Below, one piece after another: positions 45,201-54,948 of a DNA stretch of 64,000 nt. Each line of letters starts with the position of its first letter. The stretch's first letter is position 1. Made by a program: the position numbers and the translations under genes. The stretch is from Apoda limacodes (lineage: Eukaryota; Arthropoda; Insecta; Lepidoptera; Limacodidae). The stretch is taken from contig OX291546.1 of assembly GCA_946406115.1 (NCBI GenBank), forward strand, positions 10,905,019 through 10,969,018. The letters run 5' to 3'. Below the pieces are notes generated by a model. The model worked only from the letters and a program-made list of their open reading frames with translations, was not told where the DNA came from and did no database searches.

Positions 45201-48200
45201 AGAACATGTTGTACCATTTGCCCCATTTATTGGTGACGACACTTTTATTCTAATGCAAGATAATGCTCGTGCTCATAGTGCACAATCGGTACAGGCATAT
45301 CTGAGCCACGTAGGTATACCGGTGATGCAGTGGCCAGCAAATTCCCTCGATATGAATTCGATAGAGCATGTCTGGGACTTGCTAAAAAGAAGGGTTAAAT
45401 CCAGAATGCCACCCCCCAACAATCTGAATGATTTCGTCAAATATATGCGTTATTATCTCATAGTCAATTTTTTTTTCTGTTCCGCTAATTGTGCCGGTGT
45501 GTATAGTTTTCAGTGTGTTAGATCAACCTTAATAAATAATGATATGTAAATACCCAATACGTTTCAATGGTGATTACTGATTATTTAATTTGTTGAGCGA
45601 GTTTTCTGAAATTTAAAGACATATATGTTGAGCGAGTTTTGAGATGCTTAATAGAAGACATGTTGAACTACGTTTGTAAGCTCTGGTTAATTTGATGTGC
45701 AATCATAATTAATTGATATGAAAATAATATTTTCGTACATTAGACAACTTTTTTGTTGCGCATTAAAGGAAAGCATACTTATAATATAGTACTGATGCAT
45801 ATTTTCGGATTATTTTTAGTACTAGTTTTGTTAAAGATTTAGTTTGTTTGCATTACAATCATTACTTTAATGTAAACAATATTTAATAGTTGTAAATTAA
45901 TTGACGGGTGATAGGTTTTTTGATGTGCATTTAAAAATAAGTCATTAATATATTGTATTTCGACTGTCAACTTGTGTAATCGAGGCAAAAATCCTCGGTG
46001 AACTTTTCTGATGATAAGGTATAGTCGCCAAATAACGTCCCCTTTTTGTAAAATAAAAACATTGCAAAAAATATTATGAGTAGAGTAAAAAATTAAACAT
46101 CAAACTTTAGGTAAACATTTCTTTATTATTTTAAATAGTCAAAAACTAAATCAACTTACTTTTTCTACAAATACAGCTTTTACAAAAATTTAAAATATAA
46201 GATTATTTTTTTTGGGCTCCTAATTACGTCCCGGGGACGATATTGAGATCACTATAATCAGTAAGTAAACTTAAATTGTATTTCTAACAATAATTATTAA
46301 TAATCATTATTATAATATCTAATCAGACTTTTAGTAATCATTGGTTTAGTTTAAATAATTTAAACTCTCAATACAAATCACACAAATAAAATTAGCTCTT
46401 GGATTATCAACACAATCCTCATGCATCCATTGGAAACATTTTGTGCACCTTATCCATTTCTCTACCTTTTTATCTTGAGAAAAACTTTTATGACAAACTG
46501 GGCATTCAGCATAATCATCGTCACTATCTTCTTCGTCAGTAGAAACTAAAATTGGGTCGTCATCATCAGATGTATCCTCATCAGAAGATAGATTTTTACG
46601 TTGCTTTTTGGTTTTCGTTTTGTTGTTTCCTGTCGTATTTTTTTTACATTTTTAGCTCTTTTTTGTCCTGCTTTTCTTTCTTTTTTCTCCTTTTTTTTTG
46701 TTTTCTGCATCTATTATTTCTTGTTTATGCGGTGAAGCCGTGACTACCATGGCTTTACCTCGCCTAGTTGACGTTGAAGGTGGCTCAACTACTGGAATAG
46801 GTCGTATGTCAGCTGGAACTATAAATGGCGATGAAGAATTGGTTATCCGTGGTGATGCAGTTGGTGTTCTTGGTCTTGAGCTTGTGGAATCCAAAGGAAC
46901 GGGGAGATCATTTACCACAGATGCCGTGCTGTTTGCATTGGTAGAAAGAGGAGCGTTTGGCAGTTCCGCTTTCATATTTTTTTTGGAAACACCATTAATG
47001 GAGGAATGAATTGACTTGAAGCTGACATACAAGTCACAATAGTCAGTGAGGCTCCCCTTTCAGCAGACGATAATTTGTGAACTGCTTTCTTGTCTTTCGC
47101 CGTAACCATTTTTTCACTTTATGCTGAACCGTTGTAATCCCATTTTCGTCTACATTAAATATTTTATTGGGGTTGAAAATAATCTTTTGTAATTCAGGTT
47201 TCAATATGTCAAAAAAAGATTTAACATTTTCTGCAGTAAAGCCTTGTATGCGAGCATATGATAGCGATTCTGGTTGGCGAAAAGACAAATTATGATGACG
47301 AGCCATAAATAACTTCATCCATTTCTTACCTGCTTTTTTTTGGTTCGTGAAAATGGGTGTGGAATATTATTTCTGATAGCCAATTGGAAAGCCATTCGTT
47401 TTGAATCAGAAGCGGTCACGCCATAGTAATTAGTTTCCATTTGCAAGCAATAGTTCACCAATTCTTCTTCTAATTCAGGTGGCAAAACTGGTTTTCTTCC
47501 CATTTTTCCAAAAACTATAGCTTCTATAGCCTTGTCAGACTTTTTTACGTTATCTTTCAAAGTAGCTCTTGGAACATTAAATAATTTAACTGCCTTTTTA
47601 TAACACATTTCTTTAGTTCGTACAGCTTTAACAGCTTTTTTCATTGCCTCAGGATCCCATAACTTTCTCTTTGGCATCTACAAATAAAATAAATAAGTAT
47701 AAGTCACAAAATGTTGCACGACAGTGAATGACGAAGTGACCTAAATAACGTCCCCGGGACGATATTAGGCTCACGGTAGGGGACGATATTAAGAATTTGT
47801 CAATTTTATTATTATCCTCCATTTAACCAAAAACACATGTCATAACCTTAATTAAATTAGAATCGATTTAAATCTAAGCAATAAGAAAGTTTTTTGTCAA
47901 ATATTTCGTTTTAATAAGTCAAACAGATCTATAATTAAAAAGTACCCATAATATTTCAATCAAAAACTCACCTTGAACAGTTTTTTCTTTTTTTAAATAT
48001 CTCAAGAAAGGTGCTACATTCTACAGCCAAACTTTTGCAATGGCCGACTGACGTAAGTAACTTTAGATTTCCAGTATTTAAACTAGATGGCGTTTCTTAA
48101 AAAAAGAGAAACAGATGGGGACGAAATTTGGCGACTGTACCTTAACTACAAAATATTCGCGTTCTATTAATGACACAACGAAAATTTTTCAAAATTCAAG

Positions 48201-51200
48201 TAGGTTTTGATATAATATATGTATACTTATATATAATATTATAGTATGTATATTTATATTGTATTTGTTTATTCTATTAAGATTTTGTGTGTTTGTAAGA
48301 TTGATGTACTGAAAATAAGTCAGTAGGAGTTGTATATTTTTTTAAAAGAATGAAAAGAAGAAAACTAACAAAAGACGGTCAGGAAACTCCTTCATCAAGC
48401 GGCCGGCAGCTACGTAATCGCTGATCATGTCTGCGCAGAGAAGGTCGGGCCGCCAACAGTCCGGCGCCGGCAGACAAAAGTCACGGTGCTGCCGTGACTG
48501 AAGCACCCCACGTGGATCGCGCATCAACAGTACAACCTTCGTTCTTATACTGAAAAAATAAACTAGGCTAAAGTCGACCAAAAGGTGACTATTTCAGAGA
48601 TATACCTTATTACTTTTGTACATCTAATAAATTTGAGGTGAAGGAGGAGCGAGTGGTGTTATGTTAGAACGTTGGGCTACCATGTCGCATGTCCCGGGTT
48701 CCATTCCCGGCAGAGGCAACCAATGTGGTTACAATTTGGGAAAAGTACTAACTAATTAGCAATAGCAGGCTCATCAGTCTCGAGGCTGTCAAAACAAATA
48801 CATAAACTTAAAAATTATCATAGCAATGAAAAAATATGACAATTTTAATTTTCAAAGGGAATGGAATTAAATTTAATAATCAAAACAAGTTCCTGTTTAT
48901 AAAATAATATTAAAGTTTACATTACTCGCCAAAACTTTTTATTAAATACTATATGATCAACCATTTCAAAATTACAGACCAAAATAACAGTACTAACTAA
49001 TGATATACTTGTGTAATACCTATCGGTCTCGAAGCTATCAAAACAAATAAATTCAAAAATTATCATAGCATATCATTTGAAGGATCGGCAACGCGCAAGT
49101 GATACCCCTGGTGTTACAAGCGTCCATAGGCCACGGTGACCGCTTACCATCAGGCAGACCGTGTGCTTGTTTGCCACATTAGTTGTATTTAAAAAAAAAA
49201 ATTACTACGCAACTTTCGTTTTTTAAATAAAACAAAATTAACTACCTGTATATTAGCTAACGATTAACTTTGCAATATCTGTTTTGGCAAAACAATTTTT
49301 TTTCTAAATATCAAAAATCAACAATTATAAAAATTACTCTGTCACCCTTAATTACAATTATGTAGGGTAAGGGAGTGATATTTATAATTGTTGATTTTTT
49401 GGTATTTATTCTGATAGCATGGTCAAGATTATTCTAACAGCCCTTGTTTGTTTGTTCCCTTTAGTTCTGTCTTCAATGCTCTTAATTTGTCCCCTTTTTC
49501 TTATTTTTATAAAGTCAAAGTATTTTATTCCTAACACTTTTGAGTTGCAAAAGTTATTAAATACTATTTTTATTTTTTTTAATGCTTCCACCTACCCACA
49601 CAATGTGGATTTCTATCAAGAAGAATCCGTCAAGAAATTCGATAGTCAAGAAATTCCTCTTTTAAAAAATCATTTGTTAAACATAACTAGTATGTATGTA
49701 TGTAAATAAAAGTAAAAAATTAAAACAACAAATAAAGAACACATTTAAACATTTTATGTTTTATTTCTATTTGGTTATTGTAGTATAATATTTTTGCATT
49801 TTGTACTTATTTAAGTCAACATTTTCTTCATTGTCTTTATTAGTCTGATTTTTCAGCTTGACATTTTTTTTCCAGCCTCAGTTACTTTGTTGCCTTTTCT
49901 ATATGTTTGTCAAGATTGAATACAAACAAATAACTATAACAAATAAAATTTAGGGTTTTAACTGTAAATTATTAACAAAACAAAATTTTGACATTCCCAG
50001 GGGGCAAATGTACTGCCGGAGGAGTGACGCCAGAGAAGTGATAAAATCACATTTGACATTTAAAAACTGCATCACGAATTTAATGTGATACACAATATCT
50101 ACACATAATAAACATTGCAATTTACGATGATGTAATAATAAAATACAAAAAAATATACTAACCAGTGGAAATACGGTAACAACTGGCACAAGCACGCTTT
50201 TCGGCAGTGCACCTTGGGCTGACGCAATATTATGTTAATTATGCTCAACACCGTAAGCTAGCTAATAACTTTTTAGCAGTTTTGTGTTAATACTTTAGTC
50301 TTTTAATTTGAGAGGGGGACATAAAAAACATTTAATCATTAAGATTGTTTCACACTAAGTACTGTGTTTTTTGTAATAGATACTTAATTTGTTGGATCTC
50401 AGATGAGACAACAGTAACAAAGCAATAATATTAAAAATGTACATGCACTTTTAACAACTGTTGAAACTGTGTTCTATTCAATAAAAAATATCTAAAAAAC
50501 TATATTTTATTTGTTTCAGTAAACATTAATTCTACTTTCTTAACATATAATTGATGACCTGGATTTAATTTGTCACTACTCTGCCAATAGTGTCACTTCC
50601 CTGATAATTCTGGCCCTTATTATTATTACACATAGAATAATGTCAACTAGTGAAATGACAAATAATAAATTAAACAGATTATTTTTCCTTTGGGGACACA
50701 AAAATTCAAATAGTGTATAATCACCCATATTTCAGCTTATTTTTATTTTAGCTGGAGCTTACTTCGCGCAGACTCTAAGCTTAGCGATACAGCAGAGTAA
50801 TGCTGCCAGTGTGCTAGATACAATGCCACAGGGGACTGGGTTGGATGAGGTATTCTTTCTACGACATATGTAATTTATATTCAGTACACAATTTATTTTA
50901 GGCTTATATATATGGATATAATAATACGAATCGTGGACTTTAATGTAAAAAGCAATCACCAAAACATTTATTTGGTTGCAAGTACCTAGAAACCCAGAAA
51001 ATAGACCTTCTGAATATGCCTAGTGGAGTCTAAGCATTTTTAATACAGCAGGACTAGTACAAAACTATTTGCATTACATTATTGTCAAATAATATCAGTT
51101 AGACGTCTGTGAAGTTAAACTAATGATATACTTGTGTAATACCTATCGGTCTCAAAGCTATCAAAACAAATAAATTCAAAAATTATCATAGCATATCATT

Positions 51201-54200
51201 TGAAGGATCGGCAACGCGCAAGTGATACCCCTGGTGTTACAAGCGTCCATAGGCCACGGTGACCGCTTACCATCAGGCAGACCGTGTGCTTGTTTGCCAC
51301 ATTAGTTGTATTTAAAAAAAAAAATTACTACGCAACTTTCGTTTTTTAAATAAAACAAAATTAACTACCTGTATATTAGCTAACGATTAACTTTGCAATA
51401 TCTGTTTTGGCAAAACAATTTTTTTTCTAAATATCAAAAATCAACAATTATAAAAATTACTCTGTCACCCTTAATTACAATTATGTAGGGTAAGGGAGTG
51501 ATATTTATAATTGTTGATTTTTTGGTATTTATTCTGATAGCATGGTCAAGATTATTCTAACAGCCCTTGTTTGTTTGTTCCCTTTAGTTCTGTCTTCAAT
51601 GCTCTTAATTTGTCCCCTTTTTCTTATTTTTATAAAGTCAAAGTATTTTATTCCTAACACTTTTGAGTTGCAAAAGTTATTAAATACTATTTTTATTTTT
51701 TTTAATGCTTCCACCTACCCACACAATGTGGATTTCTATCAAGAAGAATCCGTCAAGAAATTCGATAGTCAAGAAATTCCTCTTTTAAAAAATCATTTGT
51801 TAAACATAACTAGTATGTATGTATGTAAATAAAAGTAAAAAATTAAAACAACAAATAAAGAACACATTTAAACATTTTATGTTTTATTTCTATTTGGTTA
51901 TTGTAGTATAATATTTTTGCATTTTGTACTTATTTAAGTCAACATTTTCTTCATTGTCTTTATTAGTCTGATTTTTCAGCTTGACATTTTTTTTCCAGCC
52001 TCAGTTACTTTGTTGCCTTTTCTATATGTTTGTCAAGATTGAATACAAACAAATAACTATAACAAATAAAATTTAGGGTTTTAACTGTAAATTATTAACA
52101 AAACAAAATTTTGACATTCCCAGGGGGCAAATGTACTGCCGGAGGAGTGACGCCAGAGAAGTGATAAAATCACATTTGACATTTAAAAACTGCATCACGA
52201 ATTTAATGTGATACACAATATCTACACATAATAAACATTGCAATTTACGATGATGTAATAATAAAATACAAAAAAATATACTAACCAGTGGAAATACGGT
52301 AACAACTGGCACAAGCACGCTTTTCGGCAGTGCACCTTGGGCTGACGCAATATTATGTTAATTATGCTCAACACCGTAAGCTAGCTAATAACTTTTTAGC
52401 AGTTTTGTGTTAATACTTTAGTCTTTTAATTTGAGAGGGGGACATAAAAAACATTTAATCATTAAGATTGTTTCACACTAAGTACTGTGTTTTTTGTAAT
52501 AGATACTTAATTTGTTGGATCTCAGATGAGACAACAGTAACAAAGCAATAATATTAAAAATGTACATGCACTTTTAACAACTGTTGAAACTGTGTTCTAT
52601 TCAATAAAAAATATCTAAAAAACTATATTTTATTTGTTTCAGTAAACATTAATTCTACTTTCTTAACATATAATTGATGACCTGGATTTAATTTGTCACT
52701 ACTCTGCCAATAGTGTCACTTCCCTGATAATTCTGGCCCTTATTATTATTACACATAGAATAATGTCAACTAGTGAAATGACAAATAATAAATTAAACAG
52801 ATTATTTTTCCTTTGGGGACACAAAAATTCAAATAGTGTATAATCACCCATATTTCAGCTTATTTTTATTTTAGCTGGAGCTTACTTCGCGCAGACTCTA
52901 AGCTTAGCGATACAGCAGAGTAATGCTGCCAGTGTGCTAGATACAATGCCACAGGGGACTGGGTTGGATGAGGTATTCTTTCTACGACATATGTAATTTA
53001 TATTCAGTACACAATTTATTTTAGGCTTATATATATGGATATAATAATACGAATCGTGGACTTTAATGTAAAAAACAATCACCAAAACATTTATTTGGTT
53101 GCAAGTACCTAGAAACCCAGAAAATAGACCTTCTGAATATGCCCAGTGGAGTCTAAGCATTTTTAATACAGCAGGACTAGTACAAAACTATTTGCATTAC
53201 ATTATTGTCAAATAATATCAGTTAGACGTCTGTGAAGTTGGCAGGCCATTAATTATGTAGCAACAAATTTTGTTCGATTTATAAAAAAAAACAACTGCCA
53301 ATTTCGAAACAGGACTATCGAAAAACTGCAAAAAAACTGCATATTCCTGTGCTATAGATAACACCCACATATGACCCGTTTGAGTTGGATGGACGAGTAT
53401 TTGGCCTAAGAACTTAATATATTTGATATATAAAAAACATAACGACTGCAAATTTCAGAATAGGCCTAACAAAGAACTACAAAAATATATAATCACTATA
53501 TAGAACCCCTACACATAACCCTTTTTCGGCCGAGGTTTATGTAGCATGCTAATTTCATGTGAAGTTAGCAGGCCACTGCTATATTTTTACAAATATAAGA
53601 ACTGCAAATTTCTAAGAACTGCAAAAAAACTGCAAATTTCTGTCAACACATGACCCATTTTTGACCCGCCTGTTAACTTTATGTATTATATAAAACCTCC
53701 ACACATATAACAACTGCAAATTTTGCAAATATAACAACTGCAAATTTTGGAATTGAACTGCAATAAAATTGCAAATTCTGGTATTGGTTGCATAACCCTG
53801 GAGAGAAAATGGCCTGCCAACTTCACAGACATCAATAAGCTCTGGTGTAAAAAAAATTTTGAAGTTCAATTTTGACGATCAATAATATTTTAAGATTATT
53901 TACATCAAGTTTATTCCTTCTAAAGAAATGAAAATTTAAGTACTAAGTTTGTAGTCTAATAAATTAATATTGATTTTTATCCCACCAAATAGGTATGAGT
54001 ATTACCAATTATACAAAATTAGTATTGGGATTAGCAAAACAATGTCTTGTGATATCTCTAATAAAAATAAATATTTCTAAAGTCTTAGAAGTTTCTCCAA
54101 TGAAAAACAATCATAACAGAACACTTTACTATATCCTCTACTTGTTCATATTTGAAAAGCAATAAGATATTATATTGGACTTACTCTTTATCTTGTAGAA

Positions 54201-54948
54201 TTTCTCGAATCAAGCGTAACCTTAAACGAACAACCTTCATGGTTTGAAATGGAAACAGTTTACAATATCTTTCAGTAAACTCAGCATCAAAACACAGTTC
54301 TTTCTTAAATCTACATAAATGGTCCCAAAGTCTAGTATTGTGGCTGAATTGGTGTAAATGTGTTTTTCCATACTCAAAATAATCTTCCATACCTTGAAAA
54401 TTACATTTTAACATTTTTTTCAGAGTGCCCAGAGCATCATATGCTTGCGGTGGCCCTCGGACCTGTACAATACCATAATTCAGAAGAGGTTCATAGTGAT
54501 AAAAGGTACCTGGTACAGCATTAAGAACTTCACCCAGAAAAGTTGTTCCTGACCTCCAAGTTGATATAATGATGCTTCTGATAGGCTGTCCACCGGATTC
54601 CAAAACCAAATCTTCTAATTTATGAACACCAGAATATGTGAAGTTGTAATCATTTAACTGTAACTTAATTAGTTGACGAGTATTGTCAATTATTTTATCA
54701 ATATCTGGTGATCCGTCATCGATGTTAGTTGGTATAGGCTGTGGTGATATATCTTCACCATACTCATCCTGGTTTCTCAAGTAATACCTAATATTCCTAC
54801 GGCTCTCGAAGGACGGACGGTAATTTATGTTATCTGTATATCGACTTCCAGCAAGAATTAAAAGAACACTGACACCAAAAGCAAAACATACCGAGTAGAA
54901 ATTTATACGCCGAAACATTACGACATAAACACAGTAAATTAATAACAT
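36176..54948 (-). CDS. Carbohydrate 6-O-sulfotransferase (CHST1/3/7-like), four exons
   Basis: Join of 54948-54185, 48549-48370, 40560-40344 and 36286-36176: 1272 nt, 423 residues, in frame throughout with GT-AG introns. It should transfer sulfate from PAPS to C6 of Gal, GalNAc or GlcNAc in glycans in the Golgi lumen. The order is a short cytoplasmic tail, one membrane helix (about residues 18-34, type II), and a stem. Then come the 5'-phosphosulfate loop STWRSGTTF (129-137), the 3'-phosphate motif LLMRDPRGV (262-270), and the family C-terminus (RYEELALEP, later LCKEAMSLWGY). ATG 54948 is the first in frame; ATG 54918 (MFRRIN…, 413 residues) directly before the helix is an alternative start. 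Length fits the family (about 390-480). The introns are 5.6, 7.8 and 4.1 kb and full of transposons, yet all four exons are intact. Substrate specificity cannot be read from sequence. Confidence 0.92.
36350..37165 (-). pseudogene. CR1/Jockey-like LINE ORF2 C-terminus plus 3' tail
   Basis: Minus-strand frames give KLASKKLGVFNRAKQYFTSG, RRMLLYKSQVWPHMEYC, GAPGYQLGPFDSVQRRDVRI, then CVFYRLYNGLCYEELFEM, SYHRTARHRQGIHSHTLEP, FLPRTLGLWNELPAKVF and finally GRQRATDP leading into the conserved tail at 36350-36420. This ties the short tail copies elsewhere to this LINE. Frame changes at about 36700 and near 36990 and the missing RT core mark it as dead. Located in intron 3 of the sulfotransferase. Confidence 0.85.
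38100..38365 (+). pseudogene. LINE reverse transcriptase core fragment
   Basis: The plus-strand frame gives ISKAFDQVWHQCPLSKLPSY, then LCKWMTSFLSGRRIRAVVVD and SSFDRLYVF. This is the RT segment around the F-D-x-V-W-H box, upstream of the part seen in other copies. It breaks off at 38359. The orientation is opposite to 36350-37165, so the two are separate insertions in intron 3. Confidence 0.75.
38735..39155. mobile_element. Foldback MITE family member, one arm
   Basis: Starts 'gagttcaaaaaaggagg', continues with 'tatgttcgggcataactcc' and 'atatagacgga', and includes 'ccaccggcttcaaaacg' and 'gcactaaaaaggtaaaa', ending in 'acagtttgaagttgg'. It matches the left arm of 9952-10515 and the block at 44165-44400. 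Confidence 0.6.
39485..39830. mobile_element. Foldback MITE family member, palindromic half
   Basis: Contains 'aaactttttaacaaaaaa' on one side and 'cttttcgaagccggttg' on the other, with 'aagttggtgtcatgaaag' at the turn near 39605-39620. The inverted arms resemble 10290-10500. No coding content. Confidence 0.6.
40344..40560 (-). CDS. Sulfotransferase exon 3
   Basis: 217 nt between acceptor tttacag and donor GTTTGT. The first base completes Leu; then VLRYEELALEPNSTTLQLF, with the conserved RYEDLA-like box, and later KDVPFKWKTVLDYNYVEEIQ, with the W-R/K segment typical of the C-terminal region. Contains one NST glycosylation sequon. Ends in phase 0. Confidence 0.9.
41480..41680 (-). repeat. Dispersed repeat shared (inverted) with 59530-59710 and 62660-62840
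   Basis: 'gggcgacagtaaattcc', 'cttgttataaagataaac', 'atatcgaagtggccagtg' and a GC-rich 'agccgccgcggcgctgg' correspond in inverted order to blocks at 59530-59710. The shared order over ~170 bp shows a repeat family. It lies in intron 2 of the sulfotransferase. Type unknown. Confidence 0.6.
42840..43055 (-). mobile_element. Degenerate LINE 3' fragment, antisense
   Basis: 'cttgaagaagtgtagtcct', 'aaatactttggcatggc', 'acaacctaattgttcgcgg' and 'aatgaattccctgtcgatg' follow the same order as 36440-36600 and 55950-56070. The reading frame is destroyed. In intron 2 of the sulfotransferase. Confidence 0.65.
43405..43655 (+). repeat. RTE-type repeat tail
   Basis: 'ctagctgtcccggcgaacg' starts the block; 'aactatcctatcttttaag' and 'gatcaaaatcggttcagt' follow, then 'ggagtccattgagg', 'gtgacacgag' and 'atttatatatattaaga' at the end. 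I recognise this as the usual lepidopteran RTE/SINE tail. Confidence 0.65.
44160..44410. mobile_element. Foldback MITE family member, partial
   Basis: 'tttttaaccgacttcaaaa', 'ggtggaggttctgaagtcgg' and 'tatgttcgggcataactcc' match 9955-10100 and 38755-38860. Only the left arm is present. Confidence 0.6.
44917..45501 (+). mobile_element. 585-bp internally deleted Tc1 transposon
   Basis: Inverted ends CACACCGGCACAATTAGCGG at 44917 and its complement ending at 45501 extend inward to an A-run (at least 28 bp). They are flanked by TA on both sides (44915-44916 and 45502-45503). The interior codes for the C-terminal two thirds of a Tc1-like transposase, read from the left inverted repeat. All three catalytic acidic residues are visible: FTDEC, MQDNARAH and SIEHVWDLL, with 34 residues between the second and third (DD34E). 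The N-terminal paired-like DNA-binding half is deleted. Intron 2 of the sulfotransferase. Confidence 0.85.
46022..48137 (-). mobile_element. 2.1-kb pogo-type transposon, deleted
   Basis: Ends TAGTCGCCAAAT…CGTCCCC and, inverted, CAGTCGCCAAAT…CGTCCCC (about 20 bp, imperfect), flanked by TA at 46020-46021 and 48138-48139. ACGTCCCC or GGGGACG occurs at least six times near the ends (46034, 46227-46237, 47748-47762, 47779 and 48119), which suggests subterminal binding sites. It encodes the relic transposase described separately. Intron 2 of the sulfotransferase. Confidence 0.8.
46346..47677 (-). pseudogene. Relic pogo/Tigger-like transposase with C-terminal Cys/His finger
   Basis: ATG at 47677. 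Order: a psq-type helix-turn-helix (MPKRKLWDPEAMKKAVKAV… RATLKDNV), then a CENP-B-type second DNA-binding region (GRKPVLPPELEEELVNYC, WMKLFMARHHNLSFRQPESL) and the start of the DDE domain (FNVDENGITTVQ, first Asp). The frame shifts in an A-run at about 47340 and again near 47110. SQFIPPLMVFPKKNMKAELP then jumps directly to a Ser/Pro-rich linker, so most of the DDE core, including the second and third acidic residues, is deleted. The C-terminus has ECPVCHKSF and RCTKCFQWMHEDC, a PHD-like finger seen in insect relatives, and ends at 46346. Confidence 0.8.
48370..48549 (-). CDS. Sulfotransferase exon 2
   Basis: 180 nt between acceptor ttttttcag and donor GTTAGT. Begins by completing Asp (GA+T), then IRTKVVLLMRDPRGVLQSR, which holds the 3'-PSB Arg and Ser, and a Cys-rich part (DFCLPAPDCWRPDLLC) with cysteines likely to form a disulfide. 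Ends DRL-L with two bases carried over. Confidence 0.9.
48655..48830 (+). mobile_element. tRNA-like SINE head with duplicated tail
   Basis: A B-box-like 'gggttccattcccgg' lies at about 48698-48712. The following block ('agtactaactaat', 'ctcgaggctgtcaaaac', 'aaaaattatcatagca') recurs at 48988-49072, the start of the tandem duplication. Intron 1 of the sulfotransferase. Confidence 0.5.
49085..49195 (+). mobile_element. Short LINE 3' tail in duplication (also 51208-51318)
   Basis: 'cggcaacgcgcaagtgatac', 'ccataggccacggtgaccgc' and 'ttaccatcaggcagaccg', then an A-run. This is the sense-strand 3' end of the common CR1/Jockey-like LINE, severely 5'-truncated. The equivalent lies in copy 2 at +2123. 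Confidence 0.7.
50752..50849 (+). CDS. Orphan exon-like segment, copy 1
   Basis: 98 nt between a polypyrimidine tract plus acceptor (tttattttag) and a donor (GAG|gtattc). With two bases completing a codon it gives 32 codons without stop: GAYFAQTLSLAIQQSNAASV, then LDTMPQGTGLDE. Codon use and amino-acid mix look like a real helical protein rather than noise. I do not recognise the family, and no partner exon is visible on the plus strand nearby. It may be an exon captured by a transposon, a retained piece of a lost gene copy, or part of an unseen nested gene. It lies inside the minus-strand sulfotransferase intron. Confidence 0.4.
51117..53239. repeat. 2123-bp tandem duplication, copy 2
   Basis: Same content as copy 1, shifted by exactly 2123 bases. 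The right junction falls 12 bases inside the inverted repeat of the MITE at 53228-53830, so copy 1 ends with the first bases of that MITE. The MITE was therefore present before the duplication. Confidence 0.9.
52875..52972 (+). CDS. Orphan exon-like segment, copy 2
   Basis: Identical to 50752-50849 (offset 2123), with the same acceptor and donor. If the duplication is real, a transcript crossing both would carry the exon twice. The first exon enters in phase 2 and exits in phase 0, so splicing copy 1 to copy 2 directly would shift the frame. Confidence 0.4.
53228..53830. mobile_element. 603-bp MITE with 'aactgcaaattt' internal repeats
   Basis: Inverted ends GTCTGTGAAGTTGGCAGG at 53228 and its complement ending at 53830. 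The interior repeats 'aactgcaaattt' about nine times and 'ataacaactgc' several times. No coding content. Target duplication not evident. Confidence 0.75.
53831..54184 (-). other. Start of sulfotransferase intron 1
   Basis: AT-rich sequence between the MITE and exon 1. The intron's 5' splice site is the GTAAGT at 54184-54179. Nothing else is recognised. Confidence 0.5.
54185..54948 (-). CDS. Sulfotransferase exon 1
   Basis: Encodes the cytoplasmic tail, the membrane helix (FYSVCFAFGVSVLLILAG), the stem and the 5'-PSB loop with catalytic-region Lys/Arg and Ser-Gly-Thr. It also holds YHYEPL, conserved in the galactose/GlcNAc 6-O-sulfotransferases. It ends in phase 2 (GA) before GTAAGT at 54184. 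Upstream of 54948 the frame is open for three more codons without an ATG. Confidence 0.9.

Larger units (their letters stand above)
48994..51116. repeat. 2123-bp tandem duplication, copy 1
   Basis: Identical to 51117-53239 except for about three single-base changes noticed by eye. Contents: a LINE 3' tail (49085-49190, sense, with A-run), a hairpin at 49312-49400, a decayed transposon stretch with GTCACTNCC motifs, and an exon-like piece at 50752-50849. The ORFs at 49406-49709 and 49950-50195 recur in copy 2 and have no recognisable domain. Lies in intron 1 of the sulfotransferase. Confidence 0.9.

Noticed and set aside
46698..47009. 103-codon plus-strand ORF
   Set aside because: It is the antisense shadow of the Ser/Pro-rich linker of the pogo transposase on the minus strand.
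49406..49709. ORFs on both strands, repeated at 51529-51832
   Set aside because: Duplication of the block explains their recurrence. The hydrophobic plus-strand frame is a shadow of AT-rich sequence, and no family is recognised.
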